A stretch of DNA of 64,000 nt from Atherinomorus stipes. Taxonomy: Eukaryota; Chordata; Actinopteri; Atheriniformes; Atherinidae. The DNA is taken from the NCBI GenBank assembly GCA_023101725.1, contig JALJCO010008632.1, positions 1-64,000 on the forward strand, given 5' to 3'. The notes under the pieces are model-generated. The model had not been told where the DNA came from. It did not search any database and saw only the letters and a list, made by a program, of their open reading frames with translations. A program made the position numbers and the translations under genes. Below, piece after piece: positions 38,570-49,726 of the stretch (positions are counted from its first letter, which is position 1; each line of letters starts with the position of its first letter).

Positions 38570-38960
38570 TATTATTTTATTTATTTATTTTTGATCTAAT
38601 TAAGGTCTTAATGGTACTTTGAAGAGACTTGTTCCAGCTTTTCAGCAAGTTGTAAGCAAATTCCAAACTTTTTCGGAGGTCTCTCATTTCTTTGTGGAGT
38701 ATGATCAGGAGGTCAAGTTTATTGATAATTGATGCAAGTTTACTGACCTCGGTTTTTAGGTGGTTAATGTCTGCTGAAGGGGTCTTCTTGTGTTTGTTTG
38801 GATTACTGGAGTCTTCCTGGGCATTTTGCCGCTACTTGGTGAGTCCATCTTTAAGCCCTGGTAAATATGATCGATGTAGTTTTCCAGCTCCTGGATCCAG
38901 AATGTCAACAAACAGGTTCTTCGGTTGTCAAAATCTCATATGGGCTTTATGTCCAAGAAC
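38570..38960 (-). pseudogene. possible L1/Tx1-type ORF1 remnant
   Basis: On the minus strand from ~38780 the reading gives DINHLKTEVSKLASIINKL, then HKEMRDLRKSLEFAYNLL and SLQSTIKTL. This is a leucine-heptad coiled-coil pattern resembling ORF1 proteins of fish L1/Tx1-type LINEs. Stops interrupt it upstream. The family assignment is tentative. Confidence 0.4.
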
Positions 38961-39517
38961 AAGAATGACTGTTGGTTGTGTTGTAAATCTAACTGCCAAG
39001 TGCTGCCATATTGGATCTGGCACAAATGTCAATGAACAAGGCTTTTAATAGCAAGGTCACATAGACATTTTTGTCACAATTAAACAGAATTGAATGGTTT
39101 GAAGAGGTCGGCTGCATGATTGCAAAACCCAGAACTTTAGACGCAAAGGGTGGGATGGGGTAGAGTTGGGAAGGGGCTGGAGTTATGCATGCGTTTTCTA
39201 TTTGCGTCATGATATGGTGATGAGGGTTTTGTGACCAAAACATTTCAGAAAACGACCATGAGACCAAGCAGAGTTGTCAGACCTCTGCAGCAAGAATCCA
39301 GATCATTCAAGTCTAGTTCATTTAAGAAAATTCATGCCCTAAGGAGACCATGCCCTAAGTTTTTGCCAGGTTGGCCTGGGTTGTAAATGACATAAAAAAG
39401 TTTTCTTTGTCCTTAGCTGCAGTCATTTCCAGCAAAGCCTGAATTCCTTGCCAAAGACTTTATGGAGACTCTGAACTGAGACAATGCAGCTGACCTTTCC
39501 AAGCTGGTCACATGCAG

Positions 39518-39660
39518 GGTTTACAGTCCTGCTCCCAGTTATTGGCACTCTGGTATTTTGAGTTCTTTCAAAGATTCATCTCAAAAACATCAATAATGTT
39601 TTATGGAATATTTAAATGACAGCTCTAAATCCGATAACTGAGCAAGGACATGATTCATAT
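39518..39660 (+). mobile_element. Tc1-like terminal fragment
   Basis: TACAGTCCTGCTCCCAGTTA followed by TTGGCACTCTGGTATTTTGA resembles a Tc1-like left terminus. No right end or coding region seen before the next element. Confidence 0.4.
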
Positions 39661-39713
39661 TGATACGTCTCAGTTCTACAAAGTTTTGGACATGTTTTCC
39701 ATTCACCCACATA

Positions 39714-41063
39714 CAGCTGTGTGAAAAAGTTTTTGCCCCCTTCCTAATTTCTTACTTTTTTTGCATGTTTGTCACACATAAATGTTTCAGATCATCAAAC
39801 AAATTTTAATGTGGGTCAAAGATAACACAAGTAAACAGAAAATGCAGTTTTTGAATGAAGATTTTTATTGGGAGGGGGGGGGGGGTTCAGACCTCCATGG
39901 TCCTGTGTGAAAAAGTGATTTCTGCCACACCTGTTCTCAATCAAGAAATCACTGAAATAGGACCTGCCTGGCGAAGTTTAGTAGACCTAAAAGATCCTCA
40001 AAAGCTAGACATCATGCTGCGATCCAAAACAAATTCAGTGAAAAATATGAAACAAAGTAATTGAGATCTATCAGTCTGGAAAAGGTTACAAAGCCATTTC
40101 TAAAGCTTTGGGACTCCAGCAAACCACAGTGAGAGTCATTATCCACAAATGGTGAAACCATGGAACAGTGGTGAACCTTCCCAGGAGTGGCCGACCGACC
40201 AAAATTACCCCAAGAGCACAGCGACGACTCATCCAAGAGGTCACAAAAGACCCCAGAACAACATCCAAGAACTGCAGGCCTCACTTGCCTCAATTAAGGT
40301 CAGTGTTCATGACTCCACCATCAGAAAGAGACTGGGGGGCAAAAATGGCCTACTTGGCAGAGTTCCAAGACCAAAACCACTGCTGAGCAAAAAGAACATA
40401 AAGGCTCGTCTCATTTTAGCCAGAAAGCATCTTGATGATCCCCAAGACTTTTGGGAAAATACTCTGTGGACTGACGAGACAAAAGTTAAACTTTTTGGAA
40501 GGTGTAGGTCCCATTACATCTGGCGTAAAAGTAACACGGCATTTCAGAAAAGGAACATCATAGCGAGTGGTGGACGTGTGATGGTCTGGGGCAGTTTTTC
40601 TGCTTCAGGACCTGGAAGACTTGCTGTGGTAAATGGAACCATGAATTCTGCTGTCTACCAAAAAATCCTGAAGGAGAATGTCCGGCCATCTGTTGGTGAC
40701 CTCAAGCTGAAGCACACTTGGGTTCTGCAGCAGGACAATGATCCAGAACACACCAGCAAGTCCACCTCTGAATGGCTTAAGAACAACAAAATGAAGACTT
40801 TGGAGTGGTCTAGTCAAAGTCCTGACCTGAATCTAATAGAGATGCTGTGGCATGACCTTAAAAAGGCGGTTCATGCTGGAAAACCCTCCAATGTGGCTGA
40901 ATTACAACAATTCTCCAAAGATGAGTGGAACAAAATTCCTCTACAGCGCTGTAGAAGACTCACTACCAGTTATCACAAACGCTTGATTGCAGTTGTTGCT
41001 GCTAAGGGTGGTCCAACTAGTTATTAGGTTTAGGGGGCAATCACTTTTTCACGCAGGGCCATT
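39714..41063 (+). mobile_element. Tc1-like element, nearly full length (1.35 kb)
   Basis: TA (39712-39713) precedes CAGCTGTGTGAAAAAGTTTT, and the right end reads GCAATCACTTTTTCACGCAG...CATT before TA (41064-41065). The terminal repeats match around GTGTGAAAAAGT and ACTTTTTCACGC. A second direct copy of the terminal motif (CCTGTGTGAAAAAGTGATTT, 39902-39921) sits about 185 bp inside the left end. The transposase lies between. Confidence 0.87.
40042..41027 (+). pseudogene. Tc1-like transposase, lightly broken
   Basis: The best-preserved transposase in the window. The N-terminal helix-turn-helix region is in one frame (SGKGYKAISKALGLQQTTV, then TGA at 40153-40155, then SGRPTKITPRAQRRLIQEV). A net one-base change near 40270 moves the reading into the long frame ending at 41027. 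That frame (counted from the ATG at 40149) holds the DD34E catalytic residues: Asp109 in WTDE, Asp196 in QQDND and Glu231 in NLIEMLW, with 34 residues between the last two. The first ~40 residues of that long frame are out-of-frame translation and not real protein. One stop and one frameshift inactivate it. Confidence 0.88.
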
Positions 41064-41065
41064 TA

Positions 41066-41499
41066 AGTTTGGAGGCTTCTAAACTAAAACTGTCTCTGCT
41101 AATGACACCAATTTAATTGATTCTTCCATCTTTGTTTTCTTCATCCTCAAACTTCTGCCAACAGAAGAAATCTGACAGGTTTCAGATTTTGTAGGATCTC
41201 AAACATTAGATACTCTTCTTGTTTTCTTGGTGGGCACGTATTTCACCACCAATTAGTGTGGACCAGAACATCAGAAGTGACAGCTGAGTGGCTCATTGTG
41301 TCAAATCAATTCTGTCGGCCATCCTCTAAATGTAAGACTGGAAAACTGTCAGTCTTCAGAAATGAGGAGAATAAAGTGGTTTTTGGTGGATGTGGTTCAC
41401 TGCTGTGGCAAAATACTGACCATGCAAAATGGGCTTCTCTCACTAAGATGATACCAAATTCATGTTATTAGAATGGCCTGAGCCATAACTCAGTTGTTT
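41066..41499. other. unassigned stretch
   Basis: No feature recognised. Confidence 0.4.
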
Positions 41500-41985
41500 A
41501 AGCATTAATGCCATAGACTGTGAAATAAAAGATGGACAAACCTTCTGTAGCTGAATGGAAGCTCGGTGGGCGGTTATAACTTTCACTATCTTGGCATTGC
41601 TTGGCGTTGCTATTCTGCTACAGCCCGAGGCATTCTTGAGAGCAAGCAGGGAGCAACTAGCCACTAGCATTAACGCAGACAGCCCATCTCTCACCTGTCA
41701 ATCAAAAGCACATGCCCCCTAATTATGTGTAATTTCAAGTCTATATCACATCTAAACGGATGGGTCACAGAAAATTCACCCCCTCGCAGTTGACATGAAG
41801 GTAGCATCAAACCTAGAAGGATATTTTGAACCAGGCTGTAAACATGTTTTTTCTGCTGTAAACATGTTTTTTCTGCTGTGAAGTTGGCCTTTTTAACATG
41901 GGAGTCTATTGGGATTGACTCCCTGTTGGAGCCAGCCCCTAGCGGGTGAGGGTAGAACTGCAATTTTCGGCACTTCCACTTCGGC
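41500..41985 (+). repeat. dispersed repeat (pair with 4.0-4.3 kb)
   Basis: Contains GGAGCCAGCCCCTAGCGGGT near 41929 and matches the reverse complement of 4038-4290. It has an internal tandem duplication of TGTAAACATGTTTTTTCTGC (41839-41858 and 41859-41878) that the other copy lacks. Class unknown, probably a non-autonomous element. Confidence 0.6.
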
Positions 41986-42054
41986 TTCACTTTTCTCCAC
42001 CAGAATTTGCCACTTGGTCAATGCACCAAAAAACAAACAAACAAAAAAACAAAA

Positions 42055-43672
42055 CAGTGGGGGGGGTGGGGAGGGGGTTGGTGCAGTTATGTGGGGGGAG
42101 TGCATGTGTGTGTTAGAGGGTATGAGGAGGTGGGGGTAGGTGTGGACGGTAGAGGGAGGGAGAGTGTTGGGGGTGGAGAGAGGGAGTGAGTGTGGGTATG
42201 TAAGGTCGGAGAGCGGAGTGGGTGGGTGTATGTGTGTGTGGGGGGGGGTACACAGAGGTGTTGGGTAGGGCTGGGCGGTGTGGGCGGAGGTTCGTATCTC
42301 GGTATTCGTGCCGGGCATCTTGGTGTCGGTGTGGCTGCGGGTTGGTTGGGGGCCGGGCGCTTTGGTGGGGGGTGTGGTTTTGTTTGTGGCTTCCGGGGCT
42401 TTTTGTGCGGGGCGGGCGCAGGGGGGATCTGTATCCTGTATGTGGTTGCTCTTGCGGTATTGATGTCTTGGGTGCCCGTGTCTCGATGTGGGGGCGGTGA
42501 CGGTATATCTTTCAGCCCTAGTGTTGGGGTAGGTGTGTGGGGAGTGTGTGTGCGAGCGTGGTGGCGGGGTAGGGGGTGGTAGAGGTGGTGGCGCCCTGGT
42601 GTCAGGTGTATGGGGCAGGGACTTTGGGGTGGGGGCTGGCCTGCCCTGGGGGGCGTCGTCTGGGGGGTCCGGTCCTCCTGGGTTTCGGTTGGGCCGCCCG
42701 GGTCCGGGGGGGGGGGGGTGGGTGCTCCTGGGCGCTTGGGCCCTGGGCCCGGCGCTGTCTCCGCTCCGGGGGACGCCCGGCGCCCGGTGGGGTCGGCAGC
42801 TGCTGGTCTTGGTCCGCTGGGGCCTGGGCCTCCAGACTGCAGGGGGCTCCGACTGGGGCCGCCTTTTGCCGCCCTTCGGGGGATGCATGTCCGCTCTTTG
42901 GGGGGGGTAGCTGGGATCTGGGCCTCTGGGTGGCTGCTGGGGGCCTGGGTCGTGAGCCTTGCGGGCTTCCTCCTCCTTGCGGAGACGAGGCTGCATCTGC
43001 ATGACTGTATCACCACGGAGCACCCTTTATTATGCATGTTGACACTGTGACACTGCTTCCCATTGCGATGACTAGGTTGTACCTCTTCTCTACTTCCCAT
43101 TGCGATGACTAGGTTGTACCTCTTCTCTACTTCCCATTGCGCTGATTAGGTTGTACCTCTTCTCTGCGTAGTTCTGCGTGTGTTTGTGTGTGTTTGTATG
43201 ATCTGAGGATATTTAAGCCACCTGCAGGTCCTCCTGTAGGGGATTGCTTGTTTTGTTTTCCAACAGAGACCTTGGTTGTTTAGGGATCGCGGTACAGATG
43301 TACCAGTGTACTGTGTAAGTGGATTCATGTTTTCTCTCCTCTCTCTCTTCCTCTTCCTTACTCCTTTCTCTCTGTTTCACTTTCTATCATTACCTCTGTT
43401 AACTTTCATTTCTCCCTTGTCAGGCCCAGCAGTATGAAATGGAATGGTGTAATAGACAAATGTTTAAATAAAGAAATAAAATGAATAAACATGATATCAA
43501 GTGGAGCCTTATATTCATAAAGCTCCGCTTGATAAAGCAAAACTGTTCAACAGAATAAAGCAATCAGATTTCCATTCTGCTTGCTTCGATGCTGGACAGG
43601 ACAAGTAAGAAAAAAAAAAAAAAAAAAAAAAAACAAAAAAAAAACAAAAACAAAAAAGATTTAAAAAAAAAA
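42055..43672 (+). mobile_element. poly(A)-tailed retroelement with G-rich 5' segment
   Basis: 42055-42950 is extremely G-rich on the plus strand. It is followed by a moderately complex ~650-bp 3' region (three ~37-bp units at 43052-43165, CCTGCAGGTCCTCCTGTAGG, CTCTCTC tract) and a terminal A-rich tail from 43607. The 3' part is shared with the antisense copy at 53376-54018, whose 14-bp target duplication shows retrotransposition. No RT is present here. A G-rich tract upstream of a poly(A) tail recalls the 3' UTR of L1-clade LINEs, but that link is inference. Large minus-strand frames (Pro/Thr-rich, 41893-43100) arise from lack of A/T and are rejected. Confidence 0.65.
43052..43165 (+). repeat. 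three tandem ~37-bp units
   Basis: CTTCCCATTGCGATGACTAG opens each unit; the third unit reads GCTGATTAG. The antisense copy at 53.8 kb has two related units, so unit number varies between copies. Confidence 0.85.
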
Positions 43673-45133
43673 GAATAAATTCCACAGATCAATTTCTTGC
43701 ATGAACAGTTTCAAACCAACAGCGCTTTACTTATTAGACATTATTTGTAACACTGATCTCCAGTTTAAAGCTAAAAATACAAACCCTGCACTGGGTATAG
43801 TAAACATGTTTATTAGAAATTATTATTGTTCATTTAAAATGATACAATTTGCAAAATTCACCCTAACCTCTTTCCTTACCAATCAATTTACAGAATTTGG
43901 CAGCAAACTTGTAAAACTGAAAGGCTTTCAAGGCATCCTGACCAATGAGAAGCCTGCTTAATGATACAAGGCGGTAAAGAAAGAAAGAAAAAAGTCAGAA
44001 CCTTCTTTTGACAGTGAAGGAGGGAGGGGAATGGGAAAAAGACACAGAGGAGGAGGATTAAGGCTCCGGTGCCGGCCAGTCCCGCAGAGGTCATTCTGTC
44101 CCGCTCTGGTCCCATTAAAGACCCCGGGACCCCCAACCTGAGTGAATGGGCGCAGTTCAAGTGCAGGCACCCTTCCCCACTAGGCCATGCAAACACACAC
44201 ACACATTCAGACAAACACACACTCTTCTCGCCCAGTGGCCAGTCATCACTTTCATGTGCTGACATGGGTTGTTGGGCGGCCTTTCAGAGACCTTTCACAG
44301 GGTAATAGGCTCCCTCGCTGAATAAACCTCTTCCTCTCACAACACTGGGGGGCTGGGAGGCCACCATGATAGCCTGGTCATCATAAACATGATCAAACTT
44401 ACAGTAAACTCATTATTATTATTATCATTATTATCATTGTCTCCCATGTCTACTTGTCTTGTCCTCTGTCTTTCCTTCTATTTTTTTGTAGTTTTGTGTT
44501 TTATTAACCCCCCATTTTGAAAGTATGTCATATACTCATGTTTCTGTTAAGCTACGATAGCGCATGGAAATAATATTAAATAAGAATAAAGTCCTCCGAA
44601 GAGGGGGGTGGTGGCAGACCAAAGAAAGAAAACATTATTATCATTATAACATTGATAACGTAATTGATGATAAGAGTGTTTATGACATAAAATAATAAAT
44701 GACTGGATTTGTTATCAGGACCGAATGGTGTTGATGACTATGTTCTGTCTGTAATCATTTCCACATTAACACCACATCAGGTCTGATGAATTAAAGATGG
44801 GTTGTCTTTGTTTAAGGTCTGATGCTGCATGTTTGTGATTCATTAGTGAGAACTGAGAGCTGTGAATGGCATCTCATCCAACCTCCAGTTAGAAGAATTA
44901 AACCAACAGGATTTCCTCACTGACCAGGCCTGTTCTCGTTTAGTGTCAGTTGATAACGTGTATGTACTGGTAAGCAGTCTCTTTCAGTCTCTGGTTCTGA
45001 TTCTGCTGCCCCAGCAGTGCCCCATCCTGCAGAGCCGACTGACCTCTCCACCAAAGACTGATAGAAGATATTAAACATTTGTTTCTGACATATTAGGATC
45101 TCAGCTTCCTGAAGATATAGGGAGACTGTGGCT
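43673..45133. other. unassigned stretch
   Basis: Contains ATT/ATC microsatellite-like sequence at 44413-44440 and a short CA run near 44190. No gene recognised; the frame 43888-44265 minus has no known domain. Confidence 0.4.
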
Positions 45134-45639
45134 GTTGCAACTTTGCTAATTTAACCAATTAGAATTAAGCTAAAGCAATGACACTCATACTGCACATGCT
45201 CAGTTGACCCCTCTTTGTTTCTGTACAAGTTCCGCCACATGGCAGCATTACTTCTTTGAGGTCTGAGATTTGAGTTCAAAAAGTTACTTTTTTGATCAAC
45301 AGATTCTTTGCTATACGATGGAGACTATTCATATAAATACTTTTAGAAATGTGCAGTTTGAATCTGCAGTTTCTAAGCTTCTTACAAATATAAGTACGAT
45401 ATGTGATAGTTAATGTCTTGAACTAGCATAGCGCGTTGTAAAATGGGCAGTTGCAACACAATGTTGCAACTGTCCACCCTTATCAAAAATAGTGAATAAA
45501 GTTTGAAAAGTAATTTAATTTATTAATACATTTTCCTTGTGTTCCTCTCTTTATAATTGATAAAAGTGCTTCTTAAAGGAATCCCAAATATTGCAGTAGC
45601 TATCCTACATTGCTATGTTTTTTTTCCCCAGTATGCCAT

Positions 45640-46721
45640 ATGACAAAAAAAAGAACAACAGATAGGGGTGTTCCCCTACCAATTCTGCCATTAGCTGCTG
45701 AAATAGTGCAAAAAGAAGGGAGGACAGTGAGGTCAGTGGCCAAGGAATATGCCATTTGCCACACAACCCTTTACCGCTTCATCAAAAAGAGAGAGAGACT
45801 AGGCCCAGGAGAGGAAGTTGGCTCTGCCTTTGGCTGGAACACCATCCAATGTTCGGGCTGGGTTCAAAGCCACTGGGATTTGCCCATTTGACAGCAACAA
45901 ATTCAAGACACTGACTTTGCACTATCTGCAGTGTCGGACAGACCAGCCCCTCCTGCACAAAATGGACGGTCACTTTCCTCTGCAGCCCCTCCAGAGCAAG
46001 CTGTGGTGCCTACTGGTCATCCACAGGAACCTCAATTCTCACCAGAGACTATCCGACCACACCCCAGAGGAGGGCCTCAGAAAACCCTGACAACCAGGAG
46101 AAAACGTAAGTCAGCTATTCTGACAGATTCTCCTAAAAAAGAGGCCTTGGAACTGGAGAGAAAGCCAAAGAAAGCTAAAAGAAGCTTAATCAAAAGTGCA
46201 AACACAAGTCAACACACTAAGAAGACAGCACCAACTAAGAAGAAAAATCAGAAGAAATAAACATTGATGACTACTCTGATTCAGAAAAAGAGGAAGATTT
46301 CTGCATTGTTTGTTTGGAGAGCTACAGATGCGGGCATGAAAAAGTTCCCCTTTCTGCTGACTGCCACCCACTTACCAGTGACTTGTCTGCTAATTCAATC
46401 GCACAGGGAAACGCCTGTGTGCCCAGGGGAAACGATTTCAGAGCATAAATGAATGCCCAGAACAAGGACGTTTCCACACGCCAAGTTTGGACACTGTGCG
46501 TGATGACGTATTCGCGGGACAAATCGTTCAGCCAGTGATAGTGCAGTGATGCACCACTTCTGGCAGAAAAAGGCGGAACTTTTTCATGTCCGCATCTGTA
46601 CTTACAGCCAAGACAAGTGTGGCTGCAGTGCTTGCGATGCAAAGCCTGGGCGCATGAAGCGTGCTCTGATGGTGCTGTAATTTACATTTGTCACAATTGT
46701 AACTCTGATGGTGATGAATAA
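45640..46721 (+). pseudogene. pogo-like transposase: HTH and PHD-like finger, no DDE core
   Basis: From MTKKRTTDRGVPLPILPLA the N-terminus carries a psq/CENP-B-type helix-turn-helix (RTVRSVAKEYAICHTTLYRF). The reading then jumps to a segment that normally follows the catalytic domain (NVRAGFKATGICPFDSNKF, other frame). Next come a basic tail (GGPQKTLTTRRKRKSAILTD) and a C-terminal finger: DFCIVCLES at ~46296-46322 and QCLRCKAWAHEAC...YICHNC at ~46625-46705. The DDE core between the two ends (several hundred bases) is missing. Frameshifts occur near 45905 and 46260. A 274-bp MITE splits the finger. The start follows TTTTTTTTCCCCAG, a good splice-acceptor-like string, so the first exon may be elsewhere. 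Confidence 0.75.
46325..46598. mobile_element. MITE with TA duplication inside the pogo-like finger (274 bp)
   Basis: Ends CAGATGCGGGCATGAAAAAG and the reverse complement of CTTTTTCATGTCCGCATCTG form ~24-bp inverted repeats with one mismatch. TA flanks both sides (46323-46324 and 46599-46600), fitting Tc1/mariner-type insertion. A relative is at 57688-57912. Confidence 0.88.
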
Positions 46722-47278
46722 AGTTAAAAGATTTATTGTGATACTGTAATAATCACCCAGTTTACAATGGAAAAAAAAAATTAAGAAAATTCATATGTGG
46801 AGAATGATTTTATTTGTTTCTAATTCTCTGTTGCAACTGCCATACAGAACTGATGCAATTGTCCACAAACATGGGGGCAGTTGCAACGTTTGAAAAACTC
46901 CATTCAAATTGAAAGGGAGGCAATCGCCATTCCGGCATTCCTCCACTCTGACATGGGTCCCCAATGCGAGACAAGAGGCGGGACTAACGGGAGTAAAGTG
47001 AATCAGAGAGAACCAATCAGAGAAACACAGAAGTGACTGTAGCTGATGGCCTTAAGCGTAGTTAGGCACTCTGTTGCTATGGTGATGCCGGAAGTCAGCG
47101 TTTACATGTTGTTTTTCCCTCTCTAATGTAATTTTCTTGTGTATATTAACATAGAATGTTTGGTTTTATTGTTATAAATACTCTGTTACATGTAAGCATT
47201 GTTTATTGCTGAACTACTAATATGAGAAAGCGTTTGTGGTGCACGTCATGTGACTATGACCTGGGAGCTGTTAGGTAA

Positions 47279-47803
47279 AGGTAGAGCCCGAAGTCCCCCC
47301 ACCGTTTCTGTTTGCAAACAGCAGCATTCAAACTTAGCGCTCCTCCCTCTCAGGCTAATGGCCGCCTTGTTCTTCAAACTATTCAGCTTCAAGCTTCTCC
47401 TTCAGACCTTAGAAGCGGGTAAAAGCCAAACTGATATTAACCCTGGTTTTCCAACTTGCATTATCTAAAGCTCTTACCTTTTCTTCGGTACATCCGCCGT
47501 TTTTTCTTTCTTTTTCCTTCGAGAGTTCGAGTCACTGGCTTCTGTTTCAATCATGATCTTATCCCCACACTGCGTCATGCCCTTAGCTCTGTCATTGGCT
47601 GGTGATATAAACAGAAATCTCCACCCAGAAACGTCCCGAACACAACAAAACAAAGCTAAGGACAAATTACAGGCAGGGGGAGAGAGAGTTGCATTCAAAT
47701 GTGCCACGGCACGGGAGTAGAGGCTCAAAGGCGCGGTTTGAGACGAATTTCCACTTGCACAAGTCTAACGTTTATTTTTAGGGGGAAAAGTGGGACTCTA
47801 CCT
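47279..47803 (+). mobile_element. TTAA-type MITE, copy 1 (525 bp)
   Basis: Colinear with 60737-61276. The left end AGGTAGAGCCC is preceded by GTAA (decayed TTAA). The right end GGGACTCTACCT is followed by TTAA (47804-47807). Shared internal landmarks are CCACCCAGAAACGTCCCGAA and AACGTTTATTTTTAG. No frame of known function. Confidence 0.85.
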
Positions 47804-47868
47804 TTAAGCACCAGAACAGAGCAGAAACAGCGATGGAGACGTCAGAGGAGTTTTATGTTCCTGTTAAT

Positions 47869-48070
47869 CAGGGGTGGGGAACCTTGGTCATCATCCTGCA
47901 GGTCTTCCACTTGTTCTTGCTCCTACACACCTGATTCAAATCAATGAGTCTCTGTGCAGAACTTGATTGGCAGCTAGATCCATTTGATTTGAATCAGGTG
48001 TGCTAGAGTGGGGAGAAATGGAAAGCCTGAAGGGACACCGGCCCTCGAGGACCAGGGTTCTCCACTGCTG
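47869..48070. mobile_element. hAT-type MITE (202 bp)
   Basis: Ends CAGGGGTGGGGAACCTTGG and CCAGGGTTCTCCACTGCTG are inverted repeats. Flanks are CTGTTAAT (47861-47868) and CTGTCAAT (48071-48078), 7/8 match. Related in internal pattern (ATCCTGCAGGT...CACACCTGATT) to the copies at 5.1, 6.8 and 61.7 kb. Confidence 0.82.
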
Positions 48071-48208
48071 CTGTCAATAATTCTACTGTTGCGCTGTGAT
48101 TGGTCCGGTCAATTTTTTAATGGAGTGGAAATCACTTCCAAATGGAGGGAACCCAGACTGACTTGTGTATCTCATACATGGCGTTGGTCAGGCTGGTGTA
48201 CCAGGCTA

Positions 48209-49722
48209 CCGCTACACAATGGTAAACATCACCCTGGAAGTACTTTTACAGACACGTTACTGCCATCATATTCAACAATAGTAAATATTTTTCAGAATGA
48301 TAACATGTCTCATCTTTTGCATTTTTGATGTTCTCTATATCCTGTTGTTTAAACATTGGTTGCATTTTCTCATGATACGCAATTTTTCACAAATGACTTA
48401 TATTCTGGAATTGGGGTTGCCTGTTTGTTAATTTTTTTCCTTAGCATTGTTTGTATGACTGAGTAGGAGTCTGTTGTTTAAATAAGCATGTTGCTAATGG
48501 CAGCTCCAGTGAAGACGGACACAGACACATCACCCGTGGAACCACCCATTTCCTGGTTGCATTCACTGCTGATTCCGGTGCGTCCCTGTTGAGAAGGGCT
48601 ATTTAGGACTTGTACTGTAAGAGTCGCGTGGCAGCTATATGCAGCTTCTACAGGAAGTAAGATCAGTGTGTCCTTCATTACAATAAATACTGGGAGGCCT
48701 GTATTCCTCAACATCCCCTGCTATTCTTCTTCAGAGGCAGCAAACAGCGGGGAGGGAAGTAAGACACAATGCTTTTCCTGTGACACCAGAGACCCCGAGC
48801 ACTGTGACGGCTGCATCTGATACTGAGGATGCTCTCATGTTTGTCTTTCCTCTCCTTCCTCTCTAGCAAATCTTTCTTCGTGTTAGCAGGATGCATCAAG
48901 CAGCCAGGAAGGGAGGAAAGTGAAAGAGAGAAATGCAAACAGTTTTTTGTTTGTTTGTACATTTTCATAATGAAGCAGTGACAGTTTTAGGCGGTGAACT
49001 AAACACGACTTTCCTTGCTAACCAGAGACTAAGGCATAGGAAAACACCAGTGGAAGCAACGGAAATTTTACCTGAGACCTTTTAGATTGTCTCGATGTAC
49101 CCATCATACACCTTTGCACCACTAGATGAGACATGAGCCAGTGAAGTTTCCCGTCTACTTTAAAGACAACATCAGAAGAAGAGGAAGCAGAAAGCCGTCC
49201 AGCCACTAGAAAACTACAGTACCGACTAATAAAGCATTACATTAGTAGAGTTTGGTGAGAAGGAAAGTAAAAACAAGACTGCTGAAAGCTGCTGGCATCC
49301 CATCCAACAATGAAACCACATTCAGCAGCAATGATACAGAATGACCATCAAGGATAGAAACTAGTAAATATTATTTAGAGTATTGTTTTCAGCTGGATAA
49401 ATCTTTTGGCCCGTCATTAACTGACGTGCAGTGTTGAGCAGACAGGTCAACGCTCTTAAACTGACCTGACAACACAGGTGAAAGGTGTGACGAAATGATA
49501 ACGCACTGATCATTTCTCTTCCCGAACTTCCTCTGAGGGGAGGGCGGAAGTCCCTCTCCATAGGAAACAGGGGTGCAACTCTGTTCTGCATCATTGGTTT
49601 CATTCTTCAAGTACTCATGAATTAATACCATTTCACATGCAAAATATGAAAAATATCACCTACTCTTTTTAGAAACTGGAATGTTTTTTTTGCATTGGTG
49701 AAAGGTAAGTAAAATAAAGAAG
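48209..49722. other. unassigned intergenic stretch
   Basis: The minus-strand frame 48478-48714 (78 codons) is the most protein-like of the short frames here, but I recognise no domain or splice pattern and do not call it. Confidence 0.4.
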
Positions 49723-49726
49723 TTAA

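Larger units (their letters stand above)
45134..46887 (+). mobile_element. pogo/Tigger-like element with deleted catalytic core
   Basis: Limits are approximate and set by the outermost copies of the 8-bp palindrome GTTGCAAC (45134, 45450, 45463 on the left; 46830, 46880 on the right), which flank the coding remnant on both sides and do not occur inside it. The coding remnant is at 45640-46721 and includes a MITE. True terminal repeats were not resolved. Confidence 0.55.
46950..48208 (+). mobile_element. long-TIR element (MULE-like?), interrupted copy
   Basis: 46955-47035 (CCCCAATGCGAGACAAGAGG, GAGAGAACCAATCAGAGAAAC) matches the middle of the elements at 20.0 and 51.9 kb. 48080-48208 matches their right end, terminating GGTGTACCAGGCTA. 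The gap between the two is occupied by a TTAA MITE (47279-47803), an hAT MITE (47869-48070) and ~240 bp of unassigned sequence. The left terminal repeat is missing. Confidence 0.55.

Noticed and set aside
42190..43050. Gly/Trp/Val-rich plus-strand frames of 125-146 codons
   Set aside because: Three overlapping frames are open together in G-rich DNA, so openness reflects composition.
48478..48714. Minus-strand 78-codon frame as a host exon
   Set aside because: No recognised domain, no convincing splice sites, and no neighbouring exon candidates.
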